Below, piece by piece: positions 10,630 to 22,200 of a stretch of 64,000 nucleotides of DNA. The notes below the pieces were generated by a model. It saw only the letters and a program-made list of their open reading frames with translations, made no database searches and was not told where the DNA came from. The position numbers and the translations under genes were made by a program. This DNA is from Spizellomyces sp. 'palustris'. Lineage: Eukaryota; Chytridiomycota; Chytridiomycetes; Spizellomycetales; Spizellomycetaceae. Position 1 is the stretch's first letter, and each line of letters starts with the position of its first letter. Location: contig QEAR01000003.1 of NCBI GenBank assembly GCA_006535965.1, forward strand, positions 604,438-668,437, in the 5' to 3' direction.

Positions 10630-12106
10630 ATGGCCCCACTCCACCACATCCTGACGAGCCTCTTGTTGGGTTCAATCTCGTTGGCCGCGGCGCTTCCAGC
10701 AAACATTACTACATCCGCCGTGAATCTTGACGGTTCCTTTGTTAACGACATCGCAAAATGCCCAAGGCTAACAAAGAGAACCAGTGTACCTACCAACGTA
10801 ACAGGTCAGTTACATTTGGTCTTCAACATGGGAATTGTATTTACAGATGCCCTCATGTGATCCAGATGTTCGTCCAGACGATTTGAAAGTTGTCCTGGCT
10901 CTCGGTGATAGTATCACTGCCGCCTTCGCCGCAAAAGTAGGTTCACGATGGCATCTGTAGTATACCAGAGCCTTGCGCTTATCATGTGCAATGTTCCTTC
11001 AGGGCCACCAAATTACCAAGCCGTTTGAGCTTCTCGATGAGCACCGTGGCCTCTCGTTTGCAATGGGTGGGGACCAAGGAACCGTTAGTTTGGCAAACTT
11101 TTTCAAGGCCTACGCCCCGCAAGTCAAAGGCGCCTCGACGGGCAAACACCTAGTTACGGTCTGCTACGGAGGTCTCTGCAATGGACTCAAATACTATCCT
11201 GAAGACGGCTTCAACGTCGCCCAAAGCGGAGCCATGGTGGAGAACCTGGACGCTGAACTGGATCTTTTGATTACTCAGGTCAAAGCAAACAAGAACGTCG
11301 ACATCCAAAATGATTGGAAGGTGCGTACATTGCACAACATTGGACCAAAGCGCCGTTAGTCATCTAATTCTTCCATCAAATACAGTTCTTGAACCTCTTG
11401 ATCGGAGCCAATGACATGTGCCAAGCATGTCCTGGGAGTCTCACCGGCGACAAATACGAGCAATCTATGCGAGCGATAGTTGAGAAGCTTCGTGCCAACT
11501 TCCCACGTCTGGTAACGTCCAGCAAAAGATTCTATTGCCTTTTACCGTGCTTCTCAACATGTTTTCAACTAGATCGTTCACATTCAAACCATCTTCAAAG
11601 TCTCACAGGTGTGGGACGTCACAAAAGACATTCCGTACTGCAAAACTATCCGTGCTTTCGGCCTCAGCATGGTATGCCCTTGCGGCTTCCTTGGTGGCGA
11701 CACCTTTATTGGCGTTGGAGGTCGCCAGATGATGGACAATGCTGCCGATACGTGGAATGCGCGCTTGATGAAAATTGCAGCTGATTACAAGGGCAAGTAC
11801 AATGACTTTGCTGTGATTGTTGACCCTGCGACTGGAGGAACCCCGGTGGTAAGTCAAATCTGAATGGACAACGATACTGATAGCGTACTAAAGCCAGATG
11901 GCCTTCCATTGCAGAAAAGTTTCGGCCAAGACTTTATTTCCAACATTGACTGTTTCCATCCTTCTGTCAATGCCCATCAATTCATCGCCAAGTCAGTTTG
12001 GAACAACCTGTATCTCCCCTCGGACAAGAAGGCCACCAGCTATGACACCAAGCGCGAAACTAGCATCTACTGCCCGACGGAAGCAGACAGAATTCAAGTC
12101 TTGTAG
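10630..12106 (+). CDS. secreted GDSL-family phospholipase B-like esterase
   Basis: Six exons: 10630-10804, 10866-10936, 11003-11320, 11386-11511, 11573-11848 and 11915-12106, giving 385 residues. The first 21 residues (MAPLHHILTSLLLG...AAALP) form a classical signal peptide, so the enzyme enters the secretory pathway. LALGDSIT carries the nucleophile Ser74; IGANDMC near 195 is the GxND oxyanion block and DCFHPS (Asp334, His337) supplies the rest of the triad. This order and the late DxxH block match the phospholipase B1-like SGNH hydrolases. Members release fatty acids from phospholipids or lysophospholipids; the substrate here is inferred. Several Cys residues (SMVCPCGF, YGGLCNG) suggest disulfides. 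For exon 2 the nearer acceptor at 10848 would give a stop, so the one at 10865 was chosen. Confidence 0.9.
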
Positions 12107-13469
12107 TGATAAAATGCTCCCAACTCTATGATTAGTGGCTGTCTCGAAATAGCTTTGTTTACTGTGCTAGTAGAAACTGTAATATGTAGAAGCGCCGGTC
12201 GCTTAATAATGAAGCGCTGTGGATTTTCCACCCGTGGAGCTGTTACTTGCTGTCCTTCGAACGGGAGTGATTATCGAGTCAGTAACGGTAACTTAAAGGA
12301 TACATCTTGAGTCGCTCATTGCCATCGCAAATCCCCGGGTAATCCAGAAGAAAAAGATACTCATATCTTGATGAATACTATTCTGTGTCAACGGGAGTGA
12401 TCTTGATTTTGGTGATGTGTTGGATGAACTGATCGGTGGTTGGCTGACTAAGCGACCCATGCGTGGGCTGGCTGACAGGCTTGACAGCGAAAGCCCTGCC
12501 CAGCACCGCCTTTCCCGTAATTGACTCGGCAGGCTTCTGCGAATAGTAGAACTATGACCATAAGGTTTTAGCAGCACGAAATCATGGTGGCATCGTGCGA
12601 TGTGGGTGGAGTTGTTGAGCAGGTGCATGTAGAATGTGTGTATTAAACGTGCCTAGAACCAGAGATACCTGACGATGCCAGTGAAACTGTGTGGAGAAGA
12701 GGATTACATTACGTAGCAGGTCCATCACTCTCCACAATTCTTCTCCAAGTCTTACTGGGGCTGCCCTTGGCGCTCTCCTTCTTACCTACAAGGACCCTTT
12801 GATGAGTGAAGCCCAAACTGGGACCCGATTCATGGTGGTCCTCAGTAATACTTACTCAGCTCATTAAGATGGAGAGCACTCTTTCCTTCCCATCGGAATA
12901 ACGTAAGCCAAAAGAAAGACAACACTTATATTTGACGTACGCTGTGTCAGCGGGAGACTTTTAATGGCGCTCAAATGGTCAGGGGTGAGCTCATCCAGTG
13001 TGAGCTCATCCATATTGCAGTACGGGAGTAGGAATGGCAGGGATGAGGTCATGCATACCGGCAGTGTGAGTATGGGAATGCCAGGGTTATGTTTCGGCGA
13101 GATCTGTCACAGAGAAAGTTCTTTTTCATCCATCCATGTCTCTACGATCAGTTAGCTCGCACGAAACAATGCAGGGGAACCATAAAGTAGGGTTGGATGC
13201 TCGCCTGCGCCTGGCTAAGGAAGACAGATGTTGGGCTTGAAAACACCGCCTCCACCACATGGAAAACACGAATACTGAGACATCAACAACAGAATCAAAC
13301 CATCGTCATCTCCTCTCCTTCCTTGGTATCACTGACAATTCTGCTCACAGCCCTTTAAAAAGAGTGCGCTGTACATCCAGCCCTCGTAATCGGTCTCAGA
13401 TATCACGTCCGCAGCGCTCGCCCAGCTTCCAGCCCATCGCCATCTCGCAAGCTTCGCCGCATTTTCAAC
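12107..13469. other. intergenic region with a small tandem repeat
   Basis: No supported gene in 1.36 kb between two secreted-enzyme genes. A 12-base unit (gtgagctcatcc) occurs twice in tandem near 12985-13011. Short ORFs on both strands show no domain or splice logic. Confidence 0.5.
12985..13011. repeat. two-copy tandem repeat of gtgagctcatcc
   Basis: The unit occurs twice with a short spacer about 460-485 bases upstream of the lysyl oxidase start. Each unit contains GAGCTC. It may be a duplicated factor site or a simple slippage product. Confidence 0.45.
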
Positions 13470-14805
13470 ATGGGCATTTCATTTCCATTGGCGAAGATGC
13501 GCTGTCTCCCCTTTCTCCTTGGAGCTTTTTGCATGCTCTTTGCTCCTGTCTACGGTCAGAACTCTACAATTGCCGGACCTGGAAGGAATGCTACGGTCGC
13601 TGGTCCTGGGGATACCCTTCCTGACTTTTTCCCTGACGCGGACCACCTGCAAGAAACTTTGTATATTGACTATGTTGACGCCGCTGACGACCCATGCTTG
13701 ATAAATGAAGGATGCTTGACGGGAAATGGTAAGCGTTTTTAATCTTCTATTATATGTATTGAATTTTTCATCGCGCTTGCCCCATATTCTGCCAGGAACA
13801 CGGATGCTTCTTCGATTTGCAAGTAAGGTTCACAACATTGGCACTGCAGACGCCTTCCTTGGGACGCCACCTGCCGTCAAAGACGACCCGAACAATCCCC
13901 CATATTGGTAAGACAGACCTCGTCTTATCCCTGTCCGGTTAAGATTCTCACCCCTGTCCGTCGCCATTTGGCAATAGGCACTGGGATACATGTCATGGGT
14001 TAGCGGCTGTTCGCATTTAAGAACCCGAGGATGATGAACTGATCTATGCAACCATTTCTCCGCACAGACATTGGCATTTCACCGCCTACGCGAATTATCG
14101 GCTCCTCAACGCAGATCGTTCCAACGTGATTTTGAACGGACATAAAAACGGATTTTGTCTCGAAGATGTGGGCTGCGATGAAGAAGGTCTTGAACCAATT
14201 TACAATTGCACACATCAGGGAGTTACTAAAGGATGCCATGATGTTTACGACGAGACGCTGCCCTGTCAATGGATCGACAGTAAGTTATCGACATCCTTGA
14301 GCGTTCCCTTGCCTGCAACCAATTATTCTAATTTCCCCGATCTATCTCGTGTGAAGTTACTGATCTGCACCTTCAAACTAACTATACTCCACAGACGGAA
14401 TATACTCTTGAGATTGTGATCAACGAGCAAGGATTCTTTCCGGAAATGTCCATAGCAAATAACGCCGCGTATGCTAGCGTCGTGATTGGCGATGTACCAC
14501 CGTATACTGGTCCATCGCTCGCGGAAGTTCAAGCACCCAACGGCCCCGGTCCTCGTGGCAGTAGAAGACCGGACAGTAACCCATCCGAATCTGGTCGCGG
14601 TGAGGCTGCGGGTACAGAAGGCGGTAGAGGAAACTCGAACGGGATGCGAGGTGCAAACCGAGGAAGTGGGGCTTCAGCCAATACGAACGCTGAATTGGTT
14701 AGCGCTGCTGCAAGCTCCTCTACCAGTGCGAGTGCTGCAAGTGCTACCAGTACCACGTCTCCCACGCGAATCCGTCATCGCCGCTGGTTGACAAAGTGGT
14801 GGTAA
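13470..14805 (+). CDS. secreted lysyl oxidase family copper amine oxidase
   Basis: Five exons: 13470-13728, 13796-13907, 13978-13998, 14068-14279 and 14357-14805; 350 residues. The N-terminus has a short basic region and a hydrophobic core ending at PVYG, a signal peptide. WHWDTCHGHWHF (about residues 124-135) matches the copper site of lysyl oxidases, retaining the three histidines. GHKNGFCLED carries Lys157 and GCHDVY carries Tyr191, the two residues that cross-link to lysine tyrosylquinone in animal enzymes; their 34-residue spacing resembles the 35 of human LOX. CQWIDITDL and EMSIANN follow. The last 80 residues are Gly, Asn, Ser and Ala rich and end basic (RHRRWLTKWW), perhaps a cell-wall linker. 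The enzyme oxidises primary amines such as peptidyl lysine to aldehydes; its extracellular target in a fungus is not known. Confidence 0.9.
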
Positions 14806-15121
14806 AAAGGGACAGCTCTCTTTCACAATGTTCACATCGTTCCAAAGAAACTTGCATGTAACCTTCATCGGTGGTTGATTGGCAATAACTACTTTGCTTG
14901 TGAATTCAAAGTTATCAATAAATTGTACATTTTTTTGCGTAAAATGCGAGCATCCCTTCTATAATCGAGGATCATTAAGGGTTCTGGCATTATCCATTCA
15001 GATTGCGGGAAACGTCGTCCCAAACCACAAGCGTCCAGCCGCTTCTTGAGCTTTTGTTTTCTACTCAAACGTTAGCTTTCCCACTTATTCTGGCCGAAAT
15101 CTTCTTTGTGATTCAATCATC
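14806..15121. other. intergenic spacer
   Basis: AT-rich 316 bases between the lysyl oxidase stop and the CFAP144-like start. It contains aataaa-like polyadenylation context near 14917 and nothing else I can support. Confidence 0.4.
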
Positions 15122-15688
15122 ATGTCAACGACCCAAGCACCTCCAACAAATGCTTCTGCAATGAACGCAGTCTTTCGCGATGCTATTCATGCAGAGACTG
15201 TGCGAAAAGAGATGAAACGATACAAGGTATACGAGCAGTACATGCTCACGCCCAGTGTTGAGAAAGGTGAGATAGCTATACCGCAGTTCAAGGGTGTGCT
15301 GACATTAAATCAACCGTTACGGTCAAGGCCTCGTTGTGACAGAGAAACCGAACCGGGTGTCGATACAAAATATGGAGAAGAGCCTGGATTTGGATTCCGG
15401 AAAGAAACGTACGTAGATCGTGGACATTGTGATTTGCAGGAAACGAATTTCCAACGTTCCGTTCAACTTTTCCTTATACCTGAACTGTTTACAGCTGGAA
15501 TAACCATTGACCACGGCCAGACTCTACCACGAACCACCAACGAAACCTACGGCTGGGATACTATTCCGCTGATGCGCAATACGGATGGGCGATTCTATCA
15601 TCCCAAAATTGAGACCGAAATTACAAAAATGTATGGAACCATTATCTCAACCGGAGGATCGAAAGGAAAGGTGAAGGAGGCCCAGTGA
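15122..15688 (+). CDS. CFAP144: CFAP144/FAM183-like flagellar protein
   Basis: One open frame of 188 codons. NAVFRDAIHAETVRKEMKRY near residue 15, then VYEQYMLTP, corresponds to the conserved N-terminal helix of CFAP144/FAM183. The C-terminal NETYGWDTIPLM, GRFYHPK and ETEITKMYG match the block where animal members read EIGW...PL and EITKY. CFAP144 is a small axonemal, microtubule-associated protein found in organisms with motile cilia, so its presence argues for a zoosporic fungus. The middle (about residues 95-130) is less conserved and may hide a short intron: donor-like gtggac near 15420, acceptor tttacag ending at 15493, phases compatible. The single-frame model is reported because it needs no assumption. 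It is followed 362 bases later, same strand, by a nephrocystin-3-like gene. Confidence 0.75.
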   Translation: MSTTQAPPTNASAMNAVFRDAIHAETVRKEMKRYKVYEQYMLTPSVEKGEIAIPQFKGVLTLNQPLRSRPRCDRETEPGVDTKYGEEPGFGFRKETYVDRGHCDLQETNFQRSVQLFLIPELFTAGITIDHGQTLPRTTNETYGWDTIPLMRNTDGRFYHPKIETEITKMYGTIISTGGSKGKVKEAQ

Positions 15689-16050
15689 GACATTTCAGTA
15701 GAGACAAAGATTCTATTGTAAGGAGCTGTTTTAGAGATGCAGATATAGGTAGAGAACTCGCAGTTTTTTAGGGTAAATATTAAGAGCTAGCGTGTTTTGA
15801 GAACGGCGACTTGTAGAAACGAAACAGTTCACCATTCCCAGTGATAATAAATTCGATATTTTTGGATATTTGAAAGTTCTTGAGCTATAATGTACATCGG
15901 GGAATTTAGCTAGTTTGAAGACATCGTTATTCCGCCTTAAGTCGTCAAAATATTCTTGGATCATGGGGGAGATTGAGGGTCTTTACCTGCTGCTATTAAC
16001 AATCAGCATACAGATCTTTGGCCTCCAGAAGTTATGATACTCCAGCCGAT
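15689..16050. other. intergenic spacer between two flagellum-linked genes
   Basis: 362 bases, AT-rich, with no coding feature. If the downstream gene used the upstream in-frame codon at 16018 rather than the ATG at 16051, the spacer would be 33 bases shorter. Confidence 0.4.
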
Positions 16051-18693
16051 ATGGGATGTGGCGCTTCATCTCAGAAGGGCCGTTCAAATACGGTTGTTCC
16101 AGCAACTGCCCCTGAGCTTGAAACCAAAGCATTGTCCGTCAATATCAGTCTTTCGGATCATTCTCGAGAAGTCCTTGCAAAAAATGACGATGTAAAGCCT
16201 ACCACGTTGAGCCTGAAGCGAGATGTAACCACCGGCGCACAAATTGATAGTGCACAGTCTGCCATCACGCCGGACGAAGCACCGGATGCGACCAAAGATG
16301 CTGCGAAAGCCTCTTGTAATCAACCGGTACATAGCAATCGGTCTGTGAATACACCGGCGTACCGGGGAGTCGTTTTCCCTTCCATTAGATTGTTTTTGAC
16401 CTCTGGCCCAGACCTGTATGTACGTATGTCCAGCACCTTTGTTGGCTGGTAGTCCTTGCAAAGACGTTTGTTTCTCATAGTTACGTACGTAGGCTGAACG
16501 CGATGTCTTGGCAAAGGAGTTGTTTCCTGTTCTGCATCGAGAGGTGCGAAAGAAGGGCCTGGATGCTTTCACCTTCATCGACTTTCGGTAAGCCTTGATG
16601 CGGTAATTCTGTTACTTGGATCTAATGCTCATGTTTCTCGTTTGTAAAGGCAAGATCTGCCTCTGTATACCCCAACCGACTCCACAACGCTGCTTCACGC
16701 TTTGATGCACATAGAACACTGTCGGCCCTATTATATTGGAATTATAGGCCATTCCTATGGTTGGATACCAGACATGAATGATCCAACCCACATTTCCTCG
16801 GCCACGTTAGTGAAGTACCCCTTGTTAAGAAAATATGAAGGCGCTTCCACAATGGAATTGGAGATGACATACGGGGCCTTGCATCGAGACTTACTCGGAA
16901 ATGACTTACAAGCACTTTTTTACATCAAAGAAGGGGAACCTGAACAACACCCGATGAGTGACACTGGGTCGGTTGTGTCGTTACAAACTGCACACGAGCA
17001 GACCCTCGAGAGCGATCGCATGGAACGATTGAAAGGGCGAATAAGGGCTGATGCCAGGGCAAAAGTGCGAACGTTTGATTCCGCAAAACAGCTGGTCGAG
17101 CTAATGACAAAAGATTTGTTGGACTTAACCACTTCAGTTGCATATCTGGATCCTCGACTGGCTCTTCAGCATTCATACGCCCTGGCTATGGCAGGTTGTC
17201 TACCGTATCTACACATATACTCCCAGCTGGACGACTTGGTGGAGAGCGATCTGGGTGAGAACTCGAGCAAATGTTTAATGCTGACAGGACCACCTGGGAG
17301 AGGTGTTTCAAGCGTCCTTGCGAATTGGATTATACACCAGCAACAATTATCGCAGTCGACATCCCACCCGAGGCGGGTTGTAATGCATTTTGCTGGAAGC
17401 ACCCCAGAGTCCTCTGATCCGCTCAGCATGCTGATCAATATCATGCATGACATATACCCTATCGGCAGGGAACCGGCGTCCATGCCAACAACGCCCCAGG
17501 GAATCTTTTCGGCGTTCCGCTCTGCGCTCCAATCCGTTTCAGAACATCTGGTAGTTGTTATATCCTCCCTTCACCTTCTGGAAAACATTTTCGATGCCCA
17601 TCATTTTTCGTGGATCCCCGACAGCTTGCCGCCGAACGTTATCCTCGTCCTATCTTCCGCCGCTGATAGTGCACCCGCTGTCGCTGCTCGAGTAAGAGGA
17701 TGGAAGGAAATTTCTGTGAGGACCTTGACGTGTGCCGAAAAGCAAGACCTGATCTGCAGTCAGGAGAACACTACTGGCGATGCCGCGAAAACTCGCCTCT
17801 TAGAAGCGATAGCCAGAAATAAGCTAATTGACGATCCCCTGCTCATAATCCTCCTGTGCTCACATCTCAACAACTTCCCGGGCGGTCTCTCAGCATCACT
17901 CGTTCGCACATTTACGATGACCAACATTCACACCATATTAACAACAGTTTTGATATCACTCGAGGAGATTTTCGCACATCATATCGATACACTCCTGAAC
18001 CCACCTACGAGAATCCCGAATAATCATGCTTTCAAAGTCAACCTGCCAACGCAGACGACGCCTCACCCTCTGGTCGCGACTCTTGCCCTCATCTACGCGT
18101 CGCACACTGGAATATACGAGGAAGAGCTCCGCGGCATGCTTTGCACTTCCCATCGAAGTTGGGCGGCTATCTTTAACGCCATTGGACCACTCGTTGTCTC
18201 CTCTTCAGGGCGACTGGCATTCATACATCCCGCAGTTCGAGCCGCCGTTGAAACACGATATGTGCCGACCAGCAGATTGCGGAGAGGAGTATATACCTCC
18301 CTTGCAAGGTTTTTCTTTGAAAGAGGAGAATGGGATGTACGAGCAGTCAAGGAAATTGCATGGGCGCTCGTACGTGGTGGAGAAGGTGAACATGTCAATT
18401 TATGTGGATGGCTCGTTAGGCCTGAAGTTGTCCGACTCTTATTGGGTAAAGGCGAGTCTGCAACAATGTTTCGGCTGTGGAATGCTGCTGGCGGACTCGG
18501 ACTGGCTAAAAACCTGTACAGCCGCTTCATGGAGACTAAAGACACGGATAAGGATGAAGTCGTCCGGATTTTGATGGATGGCATGGAGCCTGATTTGTCG
18601 CGTCCCGACCATTCCTTTGTCTCCGCCGAGCTGTTAACAAGTGCAGATCAGCAACTAGTCACAAAGTTTTTGACCGCATGTGAATCAGGTTAA
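16051..18693 (+). CDS. nephrocystin-3/NWD1-like protein with degenerate P-loop NTPase domain
   Basis: Exons 16051-16440, 16493-16587 and 16650-18693; 842 residues. The chosen start gives MGCGASSQK, a good N-myristoylation plus palmitoylation signal, similar in style to the acylated N-terminus of nephrocystin-3. A disordered linker is followed by a DUF4062-like region: VRMSSTF, AERDVLAKELFP, FIDFRQDLP and CRPYYIGIIGHSYGWIP (about 125-200), the pattern seen before the NTPase domain in NPHP3, NWD1 and TEP1. The NTPase region starts at LMLTGPPGRGVSS near residue 372. The Walker A lysine is replaced by Val and the Walker B strand VVVISSLHLL lacks acidic residues, so nucleotide hydrolysis is doubtful. 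The C-terminal third is helical with no TPR array. Its place next to a CFAP144-like gene supports a flagellar-base role, by inference. The first splice junction is the weakest part of the model. Confidence 0.72.
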
Positions 18694-19248
18694 TACCTTC
18701 AATGCTGACTTGTGTAAAACTGGGTAGAATATCGAAAAACTGCCTATATGAACCATTTTATGGCGGCACTGCAGTTTTTAATTGATGGGGTGAATGATAG
18801 CATAATAAACTATGCAACGGATGATTGATTGTCTACATGCAGTTGGTCACCCCAACTATAATATCCACTTACAGTCATAGTTGTCCCATTATGCTGCAGT
18901 AGAAGGAGGTTATTAGATGTGCACTGACAGTGAAAATAATTTATTGTTAACATGAAGGAATAGCGATCATTCCCCACGTACATCATGTGCAAACAAATCA
19001 GTGGTAATGCGCTACATTAGCACCATAGATGCAGCCACCAGCTGCGATTGTCAACAGAATTTAAAATATCGTCCGTTTCAAAGTCTATTCCATGCATTAA
19101 ATCATTGAAAGCATCAGCCTCTTCTCTAACGACATAGTATATACCATCATAGCGTAAAATATCGAGCTACCCAGTGCATATACAAATAAACAGCCCCTGG
19201 TCCCCTCCATTATCTACATACCATTGCCGCAAACGTAAAAAAATCCGT
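18694..19248. other. intergenic region between convergent genes
   Basis: 555 AT-rich bases separate the 3' ends of the nephrocystin-3-like gene and the large CH/GAR gene. No ORF or RNA gene is supported; it presumably holds both polyadenylation regions. Confidence 0.45.
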
Positions 19249-22200
19249 TTACTTCTTCCCACCCCCATAGCCCTTAGCAGCAACTCTTGCTAAGGCACTA
19301 GCCAGCTTCCGGGGTGCCCTCCGAGATACCAAGGCGTACGGGTTACCAACATGACTCGGGTCTAGTTCAATAACCTCAGCCCCGCCATGCTCATTCCCCT
19401 CGTCAGGGCCTCCTGTGGAAAAGGATCGCACTGTTGGAATGCGGTGTTCAAGAGCTGTGTGCTCGGTTAGAAAAATGTTGAGTTCCTGGGCGAGAGGGAC
19501 TTAGTACAATGCTCATGAGAAGTAATCTAAAGTACTCGTCTGCTTACCTGCCATCCACCACCTATCCGCACCATAACACTATTTCTGACTAAGCGACAGA
19601 AACATTGCCTCCGCAGCGTCTCCCCAAACCAGTATCGCCCAGGTTCATCCGCTCTCTCGACCCGTATGACAGACGGATGTTGGTTGATGACATTTGCAAG
19701 AGCAACATCCAAAGGATTCCGAGGATCAGGCACGTAGTTATTGGGGTTCGGCAAGTATATTCGGACAGGGCCCCCAGCCGCTCTCACAGGAGGCGCCGGA
19801 GAGATCGGAGATGAACGTCCACCAGAAAGGCTTGTAGGAGTTGGAGACGGTGATTTGGTTCCGTATGGTGAGAGTCGTAAGCCTCCCGTTGGCGTGGCAG
19901 AACCGGAACGAATCGACCAACTTGGTGAGCGTGAACGATTGGGTAGAGGAATCGAGCTCTTTTTTGGAGTGCGCTTTGCGAGAATCGGCTTCAACAAATC
20001 TTCTTTGACCTCATTCTTCCAGGCACGAACGCCCTCCCATCGTGCCACCAACTCAATATGCTTTGGTATTTCGTTAACTGCGCGGGCTGCTGACTCAAGT
20101 CGTTCAAGGAGCAGGCGAACTCTTCCGTCAAAGGAGCCGAAATGGGTTTCTAGATTGATAGCCATAGTTTCGCATTCAGTGTCGGTAGGGGCGACTATCT
20201 CCCCAGCTGGCAGTTTCACGCCTTCTGCCAATGCTAAAGCGGCCGCAGCCGCGGCAGCCGCTTTCTGCACAAACCCGCAGAACTCTGCATTTAGCATCTC
20301 AATCTCTTCAATAAGCCGCGCCACGCGTCTTTCAAGCAACACAGGCTCGGCAGAATTGTTTCGTGATTCGACATGTTCAAGTAAAATGCGAATCTGATCC
20401 TCCAAAGCTCTTTGTTTAGCCAAGAACCGCTTTCTTTCTTTTGCGTCTCGTGCTGCACTCTCAGCGGTATCCCGAAGTTCTATTGCTCTGGGCAGTGCCT
20501 TGCCGTCCAGAACATCCTCCACGTCGCTCAGTACGTCAGACGTCAATGGTCCGAATTCACCACTAAGAGTTGCCTTTGTCTCTTCTACCATCTGCCACAC
20601 TTCCTCCACAGCCTCGTTGAATTCAATCTCGCGCCGGCGATCAACAGAGGAACCACGCAAGTTGGCAACCGTGAGAATAAGGGCGTCCCATTCGGCCCTC
20701 ACTCGTCCAATCCGTCCTTCAATCTCCTTCCGGGAGCCCTCCACCATATCATTGCCGCCATAGGCAACCGGGACAGCCCCAAACTCATCCTTGGCCGTCT
20801 TTGCAACGTTCATAAATCCATTGACCGTACTCTCAAACACTTTCAATCGATCTTCCAATTCCGTGACCTCTTCAAAAGTGGCAGCCAAACGTTCCTCCTC
20901 GTCACTCAGCTCGGTGGCGCCTTCGGATCCTCCTTCCCCCAGACTGCGTTGCGTCTGAGCAATATCGTCAGCTGCCACCTTAGCCGCAGCTATCCACGTC
21001 CTGACATTGGTCATAGCCTTATCCAGAGCAAACAATCTCTTCGTATCTTCTATACGAGCCTTTTCCGCTTTGACTAAGGTTTCCACAGTGACCAGACGGT
21101 CTCGCATCAATCTCAATTCATTTTCCGTCGCCTGTCCCACAAGTTGTTCTACTGCCAAGCGATGCTGCCCCAATTCGACATCAATTCCAGCGCTCAATTT
21201 GACCGCATCCAACAGAATTTTTTGAATGTTTACAGTCTCATTCGGTTTGTCATCGGCCGAGTGGCTTCCAATCAATGCACGAGGTGGTAAAACTCCACTA
21301 CGGTCGCCCAGACGTGCACAGACTTTTTCACACCAACTCAGCACCTTATCCATCTCTTCTTTCACTGTTTTCTTCTGCTTTTGGTCCGACATTTCTTCTG
21401 AATATTCAGTAACTGCGGCGGTCAATTTTACTATGGTCCCAGAAATTCCATCAGTCCGCTTTTTGAGGTGTGATGCATTGATTTCCTCGGCAAGTCCGAC
21501 AACCTGAAGACTAACAAGCGATCGATGACGCCTCATTGAGCGATCCTTTGGCGATTCGGCAGCAAGCGTTGCAGGAGGACGCGTATCTTTATCCTGCTCA
21601 GTCATTTTGAAAAACATTGTCATAGTAAGTTCCAAGGCACCCAACTTTGTTCGCATGTCCTCCAACTCGGCTTCATATTCGAGATTGCCCTCTCCTGGAA
21701 CCACGTTCGCTAGACGTTCAGCAACCGATGATGCTTCAAATTCCAGTCTTGCCAACATAGCATGCCAATGTTGATACTTTTTAGCCCGTTCAATTCCGAC
21801 TTTCTCCTCTGCAGCAAGCCGGGTAGCCTCTCGCCACCGCTCTTGCACTTGGTCTGTCCGCTGTTTAATGTCTTCTTTGATCCCAACCGCAATCTGACCT
21901 CCTACTTCCTCACAGCTGTTCACAACTCGGGCACCCACAATCTGCAAGTCCTCGATGCGTTGAGTACCCTCGGTCGCAAGTTGTCCTTCCAAACGCTCCT
22001 GGTTTTTGATCCACTCAGATAAGTTATCCTTATCCGTCTCGTCGTTCCCTGTTATGACTAAATGACGCGAGAAGAGCGGATTTGTTCCCAAGTCATCGGT
22101 AGACAGTAATAGAGATTGTCGGCTGCCTGCCAGTGACCGGCTACCGGTATGGGACCGCCCTCGGTATAGTCGTTCCCGCAAACCACGTACCGCATCTTCC

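Noticed and set aside
10201-10647. 148-codon minus-strand ORF upstream of the phospholipase gene
   Set aside because: It overlaps the TATA box and leader of the plus-strand gene, shows no domain, and has biased composition typical of a chance frame.
13259-13624. 121-codon ORF overlapping the start of the lysyl oxidase gene
   Set aside because: It is in another frame and lacks a domain, whereas the 13470 start gives a signal peptide and the conserved enzyme.
18026-18574. 182-codon ORF within the nephrocystin-3-like gene, plus strand, different frame
   Set aside because: It overlaps the longer frame carrying the conserved motifs and has no recognisable domain.
20412-21077. 221-codon plus-strand ORF, and several others, opposite the long CH/GAR rod exon
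   Set aside because: They are antisense shadows of a low-stop, helix-coding exon; the minus-strand frame carries the domains and the splice logic.
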